DNA from: Gemmatimonadota bacterium
Lineage (GTDB): Bacteria > Gemmatimonadota > Gemmatimonadetes > Gemmatimonadales > GWC2-71-9
DNA length: 37,836 nucleotides
Assembly (NCBI GenBank): GCA_029862925.1
Contig: JAOTWJ010000016.1
Span: forward strand, 1 to 37,836
Direction: 5' to 3'
The notes below the pieces were generated by a model that was not told the origin of the DNA, did not search any database, and was given only the letters and a program-made list of their open reading frames with translations. The position numbers were made by a program, and so were the translations under genes. Each line of letters begins with the position of its first letter. The stretch's first letter is position 1. Shown in pieces: positions 21,078 through 30,921 of this stretch.

Positions 21078-22217
21078 GTGACGGACACAGCCAGCGGATA
21101 TCTCGGCGTTCTGGAGGTGACGGGACGGGGCGTAGGCTTCATCCGGCGCCGCGACGCGAACTACCTGCCGTCCAAGCAGGACGTCCATGTCGGCCCGAAA
21201 CAGATCGATCGGTTCGGGCTGCGCACGGGCGACGAAATCGAGGGCGAAGCCAACCGGGCGCCCGGCCGGGGCCGGAGCATGTCGCTGCGGCGCGTGACCG
21301 CGGTCAACGGCCAGCCGCCGGAGGCGCTCCGCGGCCGGCCGCAGTTCCAGGAGTTGGGTGCGACGCACCCCAACGAACGGCTCGTGCTCGAGTGCGGGCT
21401 GACGCGCAACGGTCGGCCGGATCCGACCAACCGCGTCATTGACCTTCTCTGCCCCCTCGGCAAAGGCCAGCGCGCGCTCGTCGTGGCGCCGTCGAAGGCG
21501 GGCAAGACGATGGTCCTCCAGGCGATCGCCGAGGGCATCGTGCGCAACTACCCCCAGATCACGCTCTTCATCCTGCTCGTGGACGAACGCCCCGAAGAAG
21601 TCACCGAAATGGAGCTGTGCGGGTTCGGCGAAGTGATCGCGTCGAGCTTCGACCATCCCCCCGATCGGCACACGGCGCTGGCGGAGCTCACGCTCGAGCG
21701 CGCCCGCCGCCGCGTCGAGATGGGGCAGGACGTGGTGCTGATTCTCGATTCGATCACGCGGCTGGCGCGCGCGTACAACACGGTGGAGAAGGGGAGCGGC
21801 CGCACCCTGACGGGCGGACTCGATGCGTCGTCCATGGAGGAGCCGAAGCGCTTCCTGGGGAGTGCGCGCCGGATCGATCCCGCCAAGGGCGGGGGGTCGC
21901 TCACCATCATCGGGACCGCGCTGATCGACACCGGGTCCAAGATGGACACGGTGATCTTCGAGGAGTTCAAGGGCACGGGCAACAGCGAGCTCGTGCTGAG
22001 TCGGGAGCTGGCCGACCGCCGGATCTTTCCGGCGATCGACATCAGCGCCAGCGCGACGCGGCGCGAGGAGTTGCTGCTCCCGCCCGAGGAGCTGGCCCTG
22101 TCGCATGCGCTGCGGAACCGGTTGGCGCGGCAGCAGCCCACGGATGCCATGAACGATCTACTCACGCTGTTCCGGCGATCGGAGAGCCTGGCAGAGCTCG
22201 CGAAGCAGGTCGCCTGA
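21078..22217 (+). CDS. rho: Transcription termination factor Rho
   Basis: GTG start at 21078; MTDTASGYLGVLEVTGRGVGFIRRRDANYLPSKQDVHVGPKQIDRFGLRTGD, GKGQRALVVAPSKAGKTMVLQAIAEGI, LLVDERPEEVTEM, LDSITRLARAYNTVEKGSGRTLTGGLDASSMEEPKRFLGSARR. Confidence 0.95.
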   Translation: MTDTASGYLGVLEVTGRGVGFIRRRDANYLPSKQDVHVGPKQIDRFGLRTGDEIEGEANRAPGRGRSMSLRRVTAVNGQPPEALRGRPQFQELGATHPNERLVLECGLTRNGRPDPTNRVIDLLCPLGKGQRALVVAPSKAGKTMVLQAIAEGIVRNYPQITLFILLVDERPEEVTEMELCGFGEVIASSFDHPPDRHTALAELTLERARRRVEMGQDVVLILDSITRLARAYNTVEKGSGRTLTGGLDASSMEEPKRFLGSARRIDPAKGGGSLTIIGTALIDTGSKMDTVIFEEFKGTGNSELVLSRELADRRIFPAIDISASATRREELLLPPEELALSHALRNRLARQQPTDAMNDLLTLFRRSESLAELAKQVA

Positions 22218-22219
22218 CC

Positions 22220-22399
22220 GTGCAGCAGGCGGTCGAGGTGGCGTGCCCCCATTGCGGCGCTCCCACCCTCGTCGTCATTGACCCCGCCAACGGCAATGCC
22301 CAGGAGTACGTCGAAGACTGCGCCGTCTGCTGCCGGCCCAACGTCGTGGCCGTCGTTCTCGGCCCCGACGGGCCCCGCGTGTCGCTCCGGCCCGAATGA
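22220..22399 (+). CDS. CPXCG motif-containing cysteine-rich protein
   Basis: VQQAVEVACPHCGAPTLVVIDPANGNAQEYVEDCAVCCRPNVVAVVLGPDGPRVSLRPE. Confidence 0.8.
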   Translation: MQQAVEVACPHCGAPTLVVIDPANGNAQEYVEDCAVCCRPNVVAVVLGPDGPRVSLRPE

Positions 22400-23625
22400 T
22401 CCCCCGCCGGCGCACGGCGGTCATCACCTCGACGACGCTGGCCGCGCTTGCCGCCGCCGCTCCGTCCGCCGCCCAACCGGCGCCACTCGCGGTCGGCGCG
22501 CACGCCGTACTCGGGTGGTCCACGCTCGACCCGGCGCCCGGTGGCGCCCGAGCGAGCGCGGTCGCGGCCGAGCAGGTGTTCGCGATGGCGATGCTGCGGG
22601 CGGCGGGCGGGCGCTTCCGCGTCGTGGGCATGGTGAATCTCGAGGGCGCGACGATGCCGGGCGGGGTGCTGGCCCCGGGGGCCTTCGGCGAAGGGTTCAT
22701 GGATCGCCGGCATCCGCACACGTATCTCCATGAGCTCGTCGCGACCGGCGTGTGGCCGGGGCGACCAATGGGCATGTCGCTGACCGTTGGCAAGGGGTTC
22801 GCGGCCTTCGGCAGCGACGATCCCACGAACCGGCCCGCGCTGCGGTTCCCCGTCAACCATCATTGGGCGCAGATCCTGGAACGGCTCACCGCCGTGCTGG
22901 GCGTCCGCGCCGGTCCGCTCGTGGTGGAGGGTTCGCTGTTCAACGGGGACGAACCGGATGCTCCCGACGCGTGGCCCAACGCCACCCGGTTCGGCGACTC
23001 CTGGGCGCTGCGCATGACCCTCCAGCCGGCGCGCGGACTCGAGATGCAGGGATCGCGCGCGCGCGTGGCGTCCCCCGAGCACCGCGAGGGGAGCGGGCCG
23101 ACGTCATGGAAGTGGAGCGCCTCGGCGCGGTACCTGCATCGCTGGTCGGGCGGGCCGGAGCTCTACGGGCTGGCCGAATGGGCGCGCACCACCGAGGCCG
23201 AGGGCTTCTTCGTGTTTCCGTCGGCGCTCATCGAGGCGCAACTGCGGGCCGGTCCGCACCGGCCGTACGTGCGTCTGGAGTGGACGGACCGCCCCGAGGA
23301 GGAACGCACGCTCGATCCGTATCGCTCGGTGCGGCCCCACCTCGATGACGCCCTGCTGGGCATCACCCGCTGGCGCATCCAGACCGTGGGCTATGGGTTC
23401 TCGGTGCGCGTGGCGGGTACCACGCTGGAGCCCATCCTCGAAGTCGCCCGCGCAGCCGTCGGTATCGTGGGAGGCGGCGTGTTCACGCCGGCCGATTTCT
23501 ACGGCGGTGCCACGCTCTGGTCCGCGACGGCCGCGCTCCGGGTGCGCGTGGGGACGCCGCACCGGATGGGTCGGTATGGGGTATTGGACGAGTCCGGCGA
23601 TGCGACGGCCCACTCCGGACATTAG
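22396..23625 (+). CDS. Putative outer-membrane/secreted protein of unknown function
   Basis: Signal peptide TLAALAAAAPSAAQP; GEGFMDRRHPHTYLHELVATGVW; alternating aromatic/polar beta-strand-like C-terminal half. Overlaps the CPXCG gene stop. Confidence 0.65.
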   Translation: MIPRRRTAVITSTTLAALAAAAPSAAQPAPLAVGAHAVLGWSTLDPAPGGARASAVAAEQVFAMAMLRAAGGRFRVVGMVNLEGATMPGGVLAPGAFGEGFMDRRHPHTYLHELVATGVWPGRPMGMSLTVGKGFAAFGSDDPTNRPALRFPVNHHWAQILERLTAVLGVRAGPLVVEGSLFNGDEPDAPDAWPNATRFGDSWALRMTLQPARGLEMQGSRARVASPEHREGSGPTSWKWSASARYLHRWSGGPELYGLAEWARTTEAEGFFVFPSALIEAQLRAGPHRPYVRLEWTDRPEEERTLDPYRSVRPHLDDALLGITRWRIQTVGYGFSVRVAGTTLEPILEVARAAVGIVGGGVFTPADFYGGATLWSATAALRVRVGTPHRMGRYGVLDESGDATAHSGH

Positions 23626-23640
23626 GGTTCGGGCCCCTCG

Positions 23641-25434
23641 GTGACGAAAGGACCCGGTGTGCGCTTCTTGCGACCGAAGACCGCTCGTGTGCTGGTGGCG
23701 CTCGTCTGCGGCGGGCTCGGCGCGGCGTGCGACGAGACGCCGACCGCGGTGGTGGAGCCCTCGCTCGAAGGCGTGAGCGGGGCCGGGCAGTCGGCCGTCG
23801 TTGGCGCGATGCTGGCCGAGCCGCTGGTCGTGCGGGTGCGCGACGCCGCCGGTGCGCCGGTGGCGGGGCAGACGGTTGCCTGGCGGGCGGCCCCCGGAGG
23901 GATCGCGCCGGCGTCCTCGCCGACTGACGCCGACGGGCTGGCTCGCGCGACAGTCACGCTGGGGCCCGCAGCGGGAACCCAGACGTTCGTCGCCCGCCTC
24001 GGCAGCGACTCCGTGACGTTCGCCGCCATCGCCCGCCCCGACGCGCCGACGGCGCTCGCGATTCGCGGTGGCACCGGGCAGGCGGGCCGGATCGGGCAGC
24101 CGCTCGGCGCCCCGTACGTGGTGGAAGCCCGCGATCGATTTGGCAATCCGGTGCCCGGCGCGGAAATCGCGTGGCAGGCGGCGTCCGGGGAGGGCACCAT
24201 CATCCCGGCTGGCACCACCGGGCCCGGCGTCACGGCGTTCTTCCTGCTGGCCGATGGCACCGGCCGCTCGGCCGTCGTGCATACGCCGGAACGCGTGGGA
24301 CCCAACAGCGTGCGCGCGGTCGTCGGCACCAATCAGGCGACGGTGATCTTTACGTCCACGGGGACCAACACGCCGACGCTCGTGGCGACCGTGCCGATCC
24401 CTCCCAGTTACGGCATCCACGACACGTTCGTGCGCGACGGGATCGCGTTCGTGAGCGCCTGGAACACGGGGCTTATTCTCTACGATGTGGGCAACGGCAT
24501 CGCGGGCGGCAGTCCCGCCCAGCCCGCGGAGATCAGCCGCATCGTCACCGGGTCGGCGGGTCTGAGCGGCGCGCGGGTGCACAACGCCTGGTGGTTCCAC
24601 AATCCGGTGACTGCGGAACGGCGGTACGTCTTCGTGGGACAGGAGGGGCCGGGGATCATCGGCTCGTCGTCGTCGGGCGACATTCACGTCGTGGACGTCA
24701 CGAATCTGGCGCAGCCCGTCGAGGTCGCCTTCTACCACCTGAATGGCGCCGGCACGCACAACTTCTGGATGGACGAGCCGGCCCAGATCCTCTACGCGGC
24801 CTATTACAACGGGGGCGTCGTGGCGCTCGACGTGTCCGGCACGCTCTCCGGCGACCTCGCGCCCCGGGAAATCGCCCGTACGACTCCGGGCGGCGCTACG
24901 ACGTACGTCTGGGGCGTCCAGCTGAGTGGCGGCGCGCTCTACGCGACGGACATGCTGCACGGCCTGTACCGCCTGGCACTGACCGGCGGGGCCTTTGCGG
25001 TCAGTGGGGGCGACAACGTGCCCGAGCGGTACTCGTCCGATCTCTGGGTGCACGGCACGTACGCCTATACGGGCACGTGGGGGACGCGGGCCGCGGCGGG
25101 GCACGCGCTCAAGATCTGGCAGCTGCCGGCGGTCGGGGTCCCCACGCTGGTCGACTCGCTGATCGTGGCCGGCATCGGGACGGTGAGCGACGTGGAGGTT
25201 AGCGCTGACGGTCGACTGCTCCTCTTCAGCGCCGAGAACGGCCCGGCAGCGGGAATTCACCTCTACGATGTGGCGACCAACCCCGCGCGCCCGCAGCTCG
25301 TGGCGGCGATCCCCGTCAGTACCGGTGTGCATACGGCCACCCTCGCCGACATCGGCGGGCGGCGGTACGTATTTGCGGCGCGCAACCCGTCGGATCCGGC
25401 GCTCCGCATCTACGATGTGACCGGACTACCGTAG
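23641..25434 (+). CDS. Lipoprotein with Ig-like domain(s) and LVIVD-type beta-propeller repeats
   Basis: LVALVCGGLGAACDETPT lipobox; AGAPVAGQTVAWRAAPGG / RFGNPVPGAEIAWQAASGEG Ig-like repeats; GDIHVVDVTNLAQPVEVAFYHLNGAGTHNFWMDEPAQILYAAYYNGGVVALDVSG LVIVD-like. Confidence 0.75.
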   Translation: MTKGPGVRFLRPKTARVLVALVCGGLGAACDETPTAVVEPSLEGVSGAGQSAVVGAMLAEPLVVRVRDAAGAPVAGQTVAWRAAPGGIAPASSPTDADGLARATVTLGPAAGTQTFVARLGSDSVTFAAIARPDAPTALAIRGGTGQAGRIGQPLGAPYVVEARDRFGNPVPGAEIAWQAASGEGTIIPAGTTGPGVTAFFLLADGTGRSAVVHTPERVGPNSVRAVVGTNQATVIFTSTGTNTPTLVATVPIPPSYGIHDTFVRDGIAFVSAWNTGLILYDVGNGIAGGSPAQPAEISRIVTGSAGLSGARVHNAWWFHNPVTAERRYVFVGQEGPGIIGSSSSGDIHVVDVTNLAQPVEVAFYHLNGAGTHNFWMDEPAQILYAAYYNGGVVALDVSGTLSGDLAPREIARTTPGGATTYVWGVQLSGGALYATDMLHGLYRLALTGGAFAVSGGDNVPERYSSDLWVHGTYAYTGTWGTRAAAGHALKIWQLPAVGVPTLVDSLIVAGIGTVSDVEVSADGRLLLFSAENGPAAGIHLYDVATNPARPQLVAAIPVSTGVHTATLADIGGRRYVFAARNPSDPALRIYDVTGLP

Positions 25435-25481
25435 GCAGCGAGCCGGTGGGCGTCGCGCGCTCCGCGGCGTAGATTCGGCGC

Positions 25482-26975
25482 ATGCCCTCCGTGCTGGCGC
25501 TCGATCAGGGGACCACGGGGTCCACCGCCCTACTGTTCGGGGACGACGGCCGCGTGCGCGGGCGCGGCTACCGGGAAATCCGGCAGTACTACCCGTCGCC
25601 CGGATGGGTGGAGCACGACCCCGAGGAGATTCTGGAAACGACGCTCGCGGCGGCGCGCGACGCGCTGGCGGGCGAAGTGCCCGCCGCGATCGGCATCACG
25701 AACCAGCGGGAAACCGTGGTGGTCTGGGACCGGGCCACTGGGCGGCCGCTGCACCGCGCCATCGTGTGGCAGGACCGTCGCACCGCGGCGCGGTGCCGCG
25801 CGCTCCGCGCCGAGCACGGGGCCGAGTACGTTGCGGAGCGCACCGGCCTCGTCTGGGACCCGTACTTCTCGGCCTCCAAGATGGAATGGCTGCTGCGCGA
25901 AGTGCCCAACCTCGCGCGGCGCGCGGCGCGCGGCGAGGTGGCGTTCGGCACGGTGGACAGCTGGCTCGCGTTCCGACTCACCGGCGACCGTGCGCACGTC
26001 ACCGATCACACCAACGCCTCGCGCACCCTCCTGTACGACCTCACCGTGAAGGACTGGAGCGACGAGCTGTTGACGCTGTTCGGCGTGCCGCGCGAGGCGC
26101 TGCCCGCCGTGGTGCCGTCGAGCGGCGTCGTCGGCGTCACGCCCCGCGCGCTGCTCGGCGCGGAGATCCCGGTGGCGGGACTGGTCGGCGACCAGCAGGC
26201 GGCGCTGTTCGGGCAGGGGTGTCACCGTCCGGGCGAAGCGAAAAACACGTACGGTACGGGTGCGTTTCTCCTGATGCTCGTCGGTGACCGGGCTGGCCCG
26301 GCCCCTGGCGGCCAGGTGCTCACCACCGTGGCGTGTGACGCCCACGGCGCGCCCACCCTCGCGGTCGAAGGCGCCATCTTCATCGCCGGCGCGGCGATCC
26401 AGTGGTTGCGGGATGAGCTCAAGGTCATCCGCTCCGCCACGGAAACGGAGGCCCTCGCCCGCTCGGTTCCCGACACGGGAGGGGTGTGCTTCGTGCCGGC
26501 GCTCGTCGGTCTGGGTGCCCCGTACTGGGAGGCAGAGGCGCGTGGCACGATCGTCGGTCTCACCCGCGGCACCGGCGTCGCACACCTGGCACGGGCGGCG
26601 CTGGAAGCGATGGCCTACAGCACGCGCGATGTGGCCGATGCCATGGTCGCGGCGACCGGCGTGCCACTCACCTCCCTGCGAGTGGATGGCGGCGCGGCCG
26701 CGAACGACTGGCTGATGGAGTTCCAGGCGGCCGTGCTCGGCGTTCCGGTGTTGCGGCCCGACGTGGTCGAGACCACGGCACTCGGCGCGGCTGGCCTCGC
26801 GGGGCTCGCGACCGGCGTGTGGCCGAGCGCCGACCGGTTTTCCGCCACCCGGACGTATCGCCGGTTCGAGCCCGGGACCGGAGCCGCACGTGCGGCGGGT
26901 GAGGTGGGATACGCAGCGTGGCGCCGGGCGGTTGACGCGGCCCTGCACTGGGCCCGGGCCGAAGCGCCTTCATAA
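25482..26975 (+). CDS. glpK: Glycerol kinase
   Basis: [116 protein letters not shown]. Confidence 0.95.
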   Translation: MPSVLALDQGTTGSTALLFGDDGRVRGRGYREIRQYYPSPGWVEHDPEEILETTLAAARDALAGEVPAAIGITNQRETVVVWDRATGRPLHRAIVWQDRRTAARCRALRAEHGAEYVAERTGLVWDPYFSASKMEWLLREVPNLARRAARGEVAFGTVDSWLAFRLTGDRAHVTDHTNASRTLLYDLTVKDWSDELLTLFGVPREALPAVVPSSGVVGVTPRALLGAEIPVAGLVGDQQAALFGQGCHRPGEAKNTYGTGAFLLMLVGDRAGPAPGGQVLTTVACDAHGAPTLAVEGAIFIAGAAIQWLRDELKVIRSATETEALARSVPDTGGVCFVPALVGLGAPYWEAEARGTIVGLTRGTGVAHLARAALEAMAYSTRDVADAMVAATGVPLTSLRVDGGAAANDWLMEFQAAVLGVPVLRPDVVETTALGAAGLAGLATGVWPSADRFSATRTYRRFEPGTGAARAAGEVGYAAWRRAVDAALHWARAEAPS

Positions 26976-27148
26976 GCCGACGCAGGACTCGCAAGCCCTG
27001 GATTTGCCACCGACCTTCTCTGAATTCTCTTACGTACGCTGGTCCTTCAGTCCCTATTAATCACTGGTTCATCATCGCGAGCTACATTCTGCTCCAGCGT
27101 GTAGTTACCAGGAGTGCGCGCGCTGTACTACTACCGAGGAGTGGCGTT

Positions 27149-28765
27149 GTGAAAAGCCTGATTCGCTGGACCACGACGGCCGCCTTCGCGGCCCTGCTCG
27201 GGGTCGGCTGTACTGAAACGGAAATCCAGTTCGTCGATCGCGAGCCATTCAATCCTCCGCCCGACGCGGCGGCGGGCTACCTCGGCTATTACACGCCGGG
27301 GACCAAACAGACCACCTGCGGCAACTGCCACGCCGGCGGACAGGGCGCGTGGGCGCAGACGAGGCACGCGGGTGCCTGGGTCACGTTGCAGAACTCCGGC
27401 TCCGCGCAGCCCTTCTGCGCTGGGTGCCACAACGTGAGCGAGCTGGGCAACGCCGTGGACTCGGCGGCCGGGTACAACAAGGTGGCCGACTCCGCGTACT
27501 TCGATGTGCAGTGCGAGAGCTGCCACGGGCCCGGCCTCAACCATGTTGTATCCGTGTCGGCCGGCAGTGTGGTGCGCCCGTGGGCGTCCGTCGCCGTGGA
27601 CACGGTCGGCACGAACGGCTGCGCGGGCTGTCACGAGGGCACGCACCATCCGTTCGTGGAGCAGTGGTCGGCATCGAAGCATGGCTACGGCGCCGACCAC
27701 TACGTGTCGTACGGCGGACGATCCCCCTGCAACCAGTGCCATGAGGGTCGGACGGCCATGCGGCTGCAGTTCGGCGAGAACGCGAGCTATGTCGAGAGCG
27801 ACAGCGCGAACTTCCAGCCTATGATGTGCGCCACCTGCCACGATCCGCACAGTGCCACCAACGAAGGGCAGTTGCGGGCGCCCCTCGGCGAGCCAAGCCG
27901 CAACCAGCTGTGTGTGAAGTGCCACTCGCGCGAGGGCCACCCGGAGCCCGGCTCGGCCACGCGTCGCGGTCCGCACGCCGCGCAGGGGCTGCTCGTGATC
28001 GACGAGGACGTGGGGTGGATTCCGCCCAACTTCCAGTACGACGCGACGAAGATCGTCGGGTCGCACGGGACGGCGGCCAACACGCGCCTCTGTGCTTCCT
28101 GTCACGTCTACAAGTTCGACGTGAACGACGCGGCAACCGGGGACTTCCTGCTGACCAGCGTCGGCCACACGTTCGAGGCGATTCAGTGTCTCGACGCGAC
28201 CGGCGTGCCGGTGCCGGGCCCGTGCGCCCTCACCGAGCGGCAGTTCGGCGGCTGCGCGGTGTCCGGCTGCCATACCAGCGTTGACGGCGCCCGGTCGGCG
28301 TTCGTGAGCGCCCGGTCGCGGATGAACTTTCTCACCGACCAGTTGTGGACCGACGACGGCGACGCGGTGCTGGAGCCGACGGACGGTGGTGCGCTGCCGC
28401 GGGTGCTGGTGCAGGCCATCGCGGCGAACAACCTGAATGAGATCAACCTGTACGACAACGTGCTCACGCCGGCCGAGGGCGCCATCTGGAACGCGCAGCT
28501 CGCCTACACGAGCGAGCGCACCTACTGGTCGGGGTTCACGGTTCAGGGGCAGAAGAGCTGCACGCCCACGGCCACCTGCACCACGCAGGGATCCTCGAAC
28601 ACCGCGCACAAGTCGAGCGGCGAGGGCACGCACAACCCGTTCCTGCTCGAGGCGCTGCTGATCAGCTCCATCCAGTACCTGCAGTCGTTCTACGGCTTGC
28701 CGGCACCGCCGGCGCAGCTGCAGGCCCAGATGACCGTCCCGCCGGGCGTGCGGCGGGTGAAGTGA
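27149..28765 (+). CDS. Multiheme c-type cytochrome lipoprotein (8 CxxCH + 1 CX4CH), paralog A
   Basis: Lipobox LLGVGCTETE; CGNCH, CAGCH, CESCH, CAGCH, CNQCH, CATCH, CVKCH, CASCH, CAVSGCH; C-terminal GEGTHNPFLLEALL motif. Confidence 0.92.
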   Translation: MKSLIRWTTTAAFAALLGVGCTETEIQFVDREPFNPPPDAAAGYLGYYTPGTKQTTCGNCHAGGQGAWAQTRHAGAWVTLQNSGSAQPFCAGCHNVSELGNAVDSAAGYNKVADSAYFDVQCESCHGPGLNHVVSVSAGSVVRPWASVAVDTVGTNGCAGCHEGTHHPFVEQWSASKHGYGADHYVSYGGRSPCNQCHEGRTAMRLQFGENASYVESDSANFQPMMCATCHDPHSATNEGQLRAPLGEPSRNQLCVKCHSREGHPEPGSATRRGPHAAQGLLVIDEDVGWIPPNFQYDATKIVGSHGTAANTRLCASCHVYKFDVNDAATGDFLLTSVGHTFEAIQCLDATGVPVPGPCALTERQFGGCAVSGCHTSVDGARSAFVSARSRMNFLTDQLWTDDGDAVLEPTDGGALPRVLVQAIAANNLNEINLYDNVLTPAEGAIWNAQLAYTSERTYWSGFTVQGQKSCTPTATCTTQGSSNTAHKSSGEGTHNPFLLEALLISSIQYLQSFYGLPAPPAQLQAQMTVPPGVRRVK

Positions 28766-28777
28766 CCCTGCGAGGCG

Positions 28778-28804
28778 TACGGGCCCGGCGCTGCCGGGCC
28801 CGTA
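28778..28804. terminator. Perfect 12-bp hairpin after multiheme paralog A
   Basis: tacgggcccggc-gct-gccgggcccgta; no U-tract, so terminator or mRNA 3'-end stabiliser. Confidence 0.55.
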
Positions 28805-29024
28805 GGTCCCGCTTGATCCCATCGCTCGCGTCGCTGAAGCGGTGAGCCGGCTCCCCCTCCTTCGGCAGACGAGTCGCCGGCTACCCAAGTGATGATTTGC
28901 CAATGGCTTAAACAATTGCGGAGGCACCGAGGCTCCTTCAGGCGCTCTTAACAACTCCTTCATGGTTTCGGGCTAAGATTCCAGTCCAGTCTGTAGTTAC
29001 CCGCAGCGCGCGCGTGGTACTACT

Positions 29025-29046
29025 ACCGATACCGATACCGATACCG
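29025..29046. repeat. 6-bp microsatellite (ACCGAT)x3+ACCG immediately upstream of the paralog B SD
   Basis: ctactaccgataccgataccgataccgaggagtggcgtGTG; paralog A has a single accgag at the equivalent place. Confidence 0.9.
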
Positions 29047-29057
29047 AGGAGTGGCGT

Positions 29058-30731
29058 GTGAGACACCTGATTCGTTGGACTGCAACTGCCGCCTTCGCGG
29101 CCCTGCTCGGGATCGGCTGTACCGAAACGGAAATCCAGTTCGTCGATCGCGAGCCGTTCAATCCTCCGCCGGACGCGGCAGCGGGTTTCCTCGGCTATTA
29201 CACGCCGGGGACAAAGCAGACCACGTGCGGCAACTGTCACGTGGCCAAGCAAACCGAGTGGCGAGCGACCAGGCACGCATCGGCGTGGGATGACCTCCAG
29301 GCGTCCGGGAACGCACAGCCGTTCTGCAACACCTGCCACACCGTGACCGAGTACGGCAACGCCGTGGACTCCGCAGCCGGCTTCAACCGGGTGGCGGATA
29401 CCGCCTACCAGGACGTGCAGTGCGAGAGTTGTCACGGGCCGGGGCTGAATCACGTGACGCTCCCGGAGGGCACACAGCCACTCGCGTCCATCGCCATCGA
29501 CCCGCTTTTGGGTGCGGGCACGAACGGCTGCGGCGAATGTCACTCCAGCGCGGATTATCCCTTTGTCGAGGAATGGGCCGGGTCGAGGCACGGTTTTGGG
29601 GGTGCCACGTACGATTCCGCGCTTGGCGGCTCGAGGTATTACAATCGGGACCCCTGCAAGAATTGCCACGAGGGCCGCGAGGCGCTCCGGATCAACTTCG
29701 GCGGGCTCGATCCGCGCGTGTCAGGCCAAGCGGGTGGCCCGCTCGGGACCTACTTGGAGGCGGGTATCCCGGACGCGGCCCAGCCGACGGCCGCCTGCGC
29801 TGTCTGCCACGACCCGCACGACGCGACCCACGAAGCCCAGCTCCGCGCCCCGCTCGGCGAGCCGACGGAGGAGCAGGTGTGCGTGCATTGCCACCGCCGG
29901 GAGGGAGAGCCCGAGGAAGGCTTTGCGACGAGACGCGGCCCGCACGCGGCGCAGGGCCTGATCGTGATCGCCGAGGAGGCCGGCTGGCACCCACCGAACT
30001 GGCCGTACGTAGGGCCGGTGCGGGGCTCGCACGCGACCGCGAACCCCCGCCTGTGCGCATCCTGTCACATTCTGGCCTACGAGGGCACGGACGCGCAGGG
30101 CAACCGCGTCGTCAGCTCGGGACACACGTTCAAGGCGATCCCCTGTATCAGCCAGACTACGGGCCTCCCGAGCGGGGCAACGGACTGCGAGCTGACCGAG
30201 CGGCGCTTCGAGGGGTGTACCGCCTCGGGGTGCCACGGCAACGTCGAGGCCGCGCGGACGGCGTTCCAGGTGGTGCGGCAGCGCATGGACGTCCTCACCG
30301 ACGCGCTGTGGACCGACACGGACGGGGACAGCGTCATGGAGGCGACCGACGGTGGGATACTGCCGCAGGTGCTGGCCCAGGCCATTGCCGCGAACAACCT
30401 GAACGAGATCAACATGTACGACACCGTGGAGACGCCCGCGGAAGGAGCCATCTGGAACGCGCAGCTTGCCTCCACCCGCCGCCGTGATAACTGGAGGAAT
30501 TTCAAGGTGGCGGGCCAGAAGAGCTGCACGCCCACCGCGACGTGCACGACGCAGGGCGGGTCGAACACGGCCCACTACTCGAGCGCCGAGGGGGTGCACA
30601 ACCCGTTCCTCCTCGAGGCGCTGTTGCTCACCTCGATCGAGTACCTCAAGACGTATTACGGGGTCTCCGCGCCGCCCGTCGACCTGAGTGTCCACGTGAC
30701 CGTGCCGCCCGGCGTCCGGAAGTTGCGGTGA
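29058..30731 (+). CDS. Multiheme c-type cytochrome lipoprotein (8 CxxCH + 1 CX4CH), paralog B
   Basis: MRHLIRWTATAAFAALLGIGCTETEIQFVDREPFNPPPDAAAGFLGYYTPGTKQTTCGNCH... near-identical N-terminus to paralog A; CGNCH, CNTCH, CESCH, CGECH, CKNCH, CAVCH, CVHCH, CASCH, CTASGCH. Confidence 0.92.
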   Translation: MRHLIRWTATAAFAALLGIGCTETEIQFVDREPFNPPPDAAAGFLGYYTPGTKQTTCGNCHVAKQTEWRATRHASAWDDLQASGNAQPFCNTCHTVTEYGNAVDSAAGFNRVADTAYQDVQCESCHGPGLNHVTLPEGTQPLASIAIDPLLGAGTNGCGECHSSADYPFVEEWAGSRHGFGGATYDSALGGSRYYNRDPCKNCHEGREALRINFGGLDPRVSGQAGGPLGTYLEAGIPDAAQPTAACAVCHDPHDATHEAQLRAPLGEPTEEQVCVHCHRREGEPEEGFATRRGPHAAQGLIVIAEEAGWHPPNWPYVGPVRGSHATANPRLCASCHILAYEGTDAQGNRVVSSGHTFKAIPCISQTTGLPSGATDCELTERRFEGCTASGCHGNVEAARTAFQVVRQRMDVLTDALWTDTDGDSVMEATDGGILPQVLAQAIAANNLNEINMYDTVETPAEGAIWNAQLASTRRRDNWRNFKVAGQKSCTPTATCTTQGGSNTAHYSSAEGVHNPFLLEALLLTSIEYLKTYYGVSAPPVDLSVHVTVPPGVRKLR

Positions 30732-30742
30732 TCATCGGCAGT

Positions 30743-30785
30743 GGGGCCTGGCGGGCCCGGGGCACCCCTCGGACCCACAGGCCCC
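30743..30785. terminator. Imperfect hairpin after multiheme paralog B
   Basis: ggggcctg ... caggcccc outer stem with an imperfect gggcccgggg / ccctcggaccc inner stem; no U-tract. Confidence 0.4.
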
Positions 30786-30921
30786 CGAAGTTCGCAGGTC
30801 GTTGATCGGTTAGCCGGCTCCCCTTCCCCCCGGAGGGCGGAGCCGGTTCCCGCGTCCGGCCGTGAGCCAGGCGCGGGGTCGCCGTGAGGACCCTTGGACT
30901 GCCACAGGAGGGATCGCGACG

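Noticed and set aside
20358-22106. 582-aa minus-strand ORF spanning the RCC1 gene and rho
   Set aside because: Crosses two clear + strand genes; antisense shadow.
23104-25332. 742-aa minus-strand ORF opposite the outer-membrane and LVIVD genes
   Set aside because: Antisense shadow of recognisable + strand genes.
27131-28963. 610-aa minus-strand ORF opposite multiheme paralog A
   Set aside because: Antisense shadow; + strand has nine heme motifs and a lipobox.
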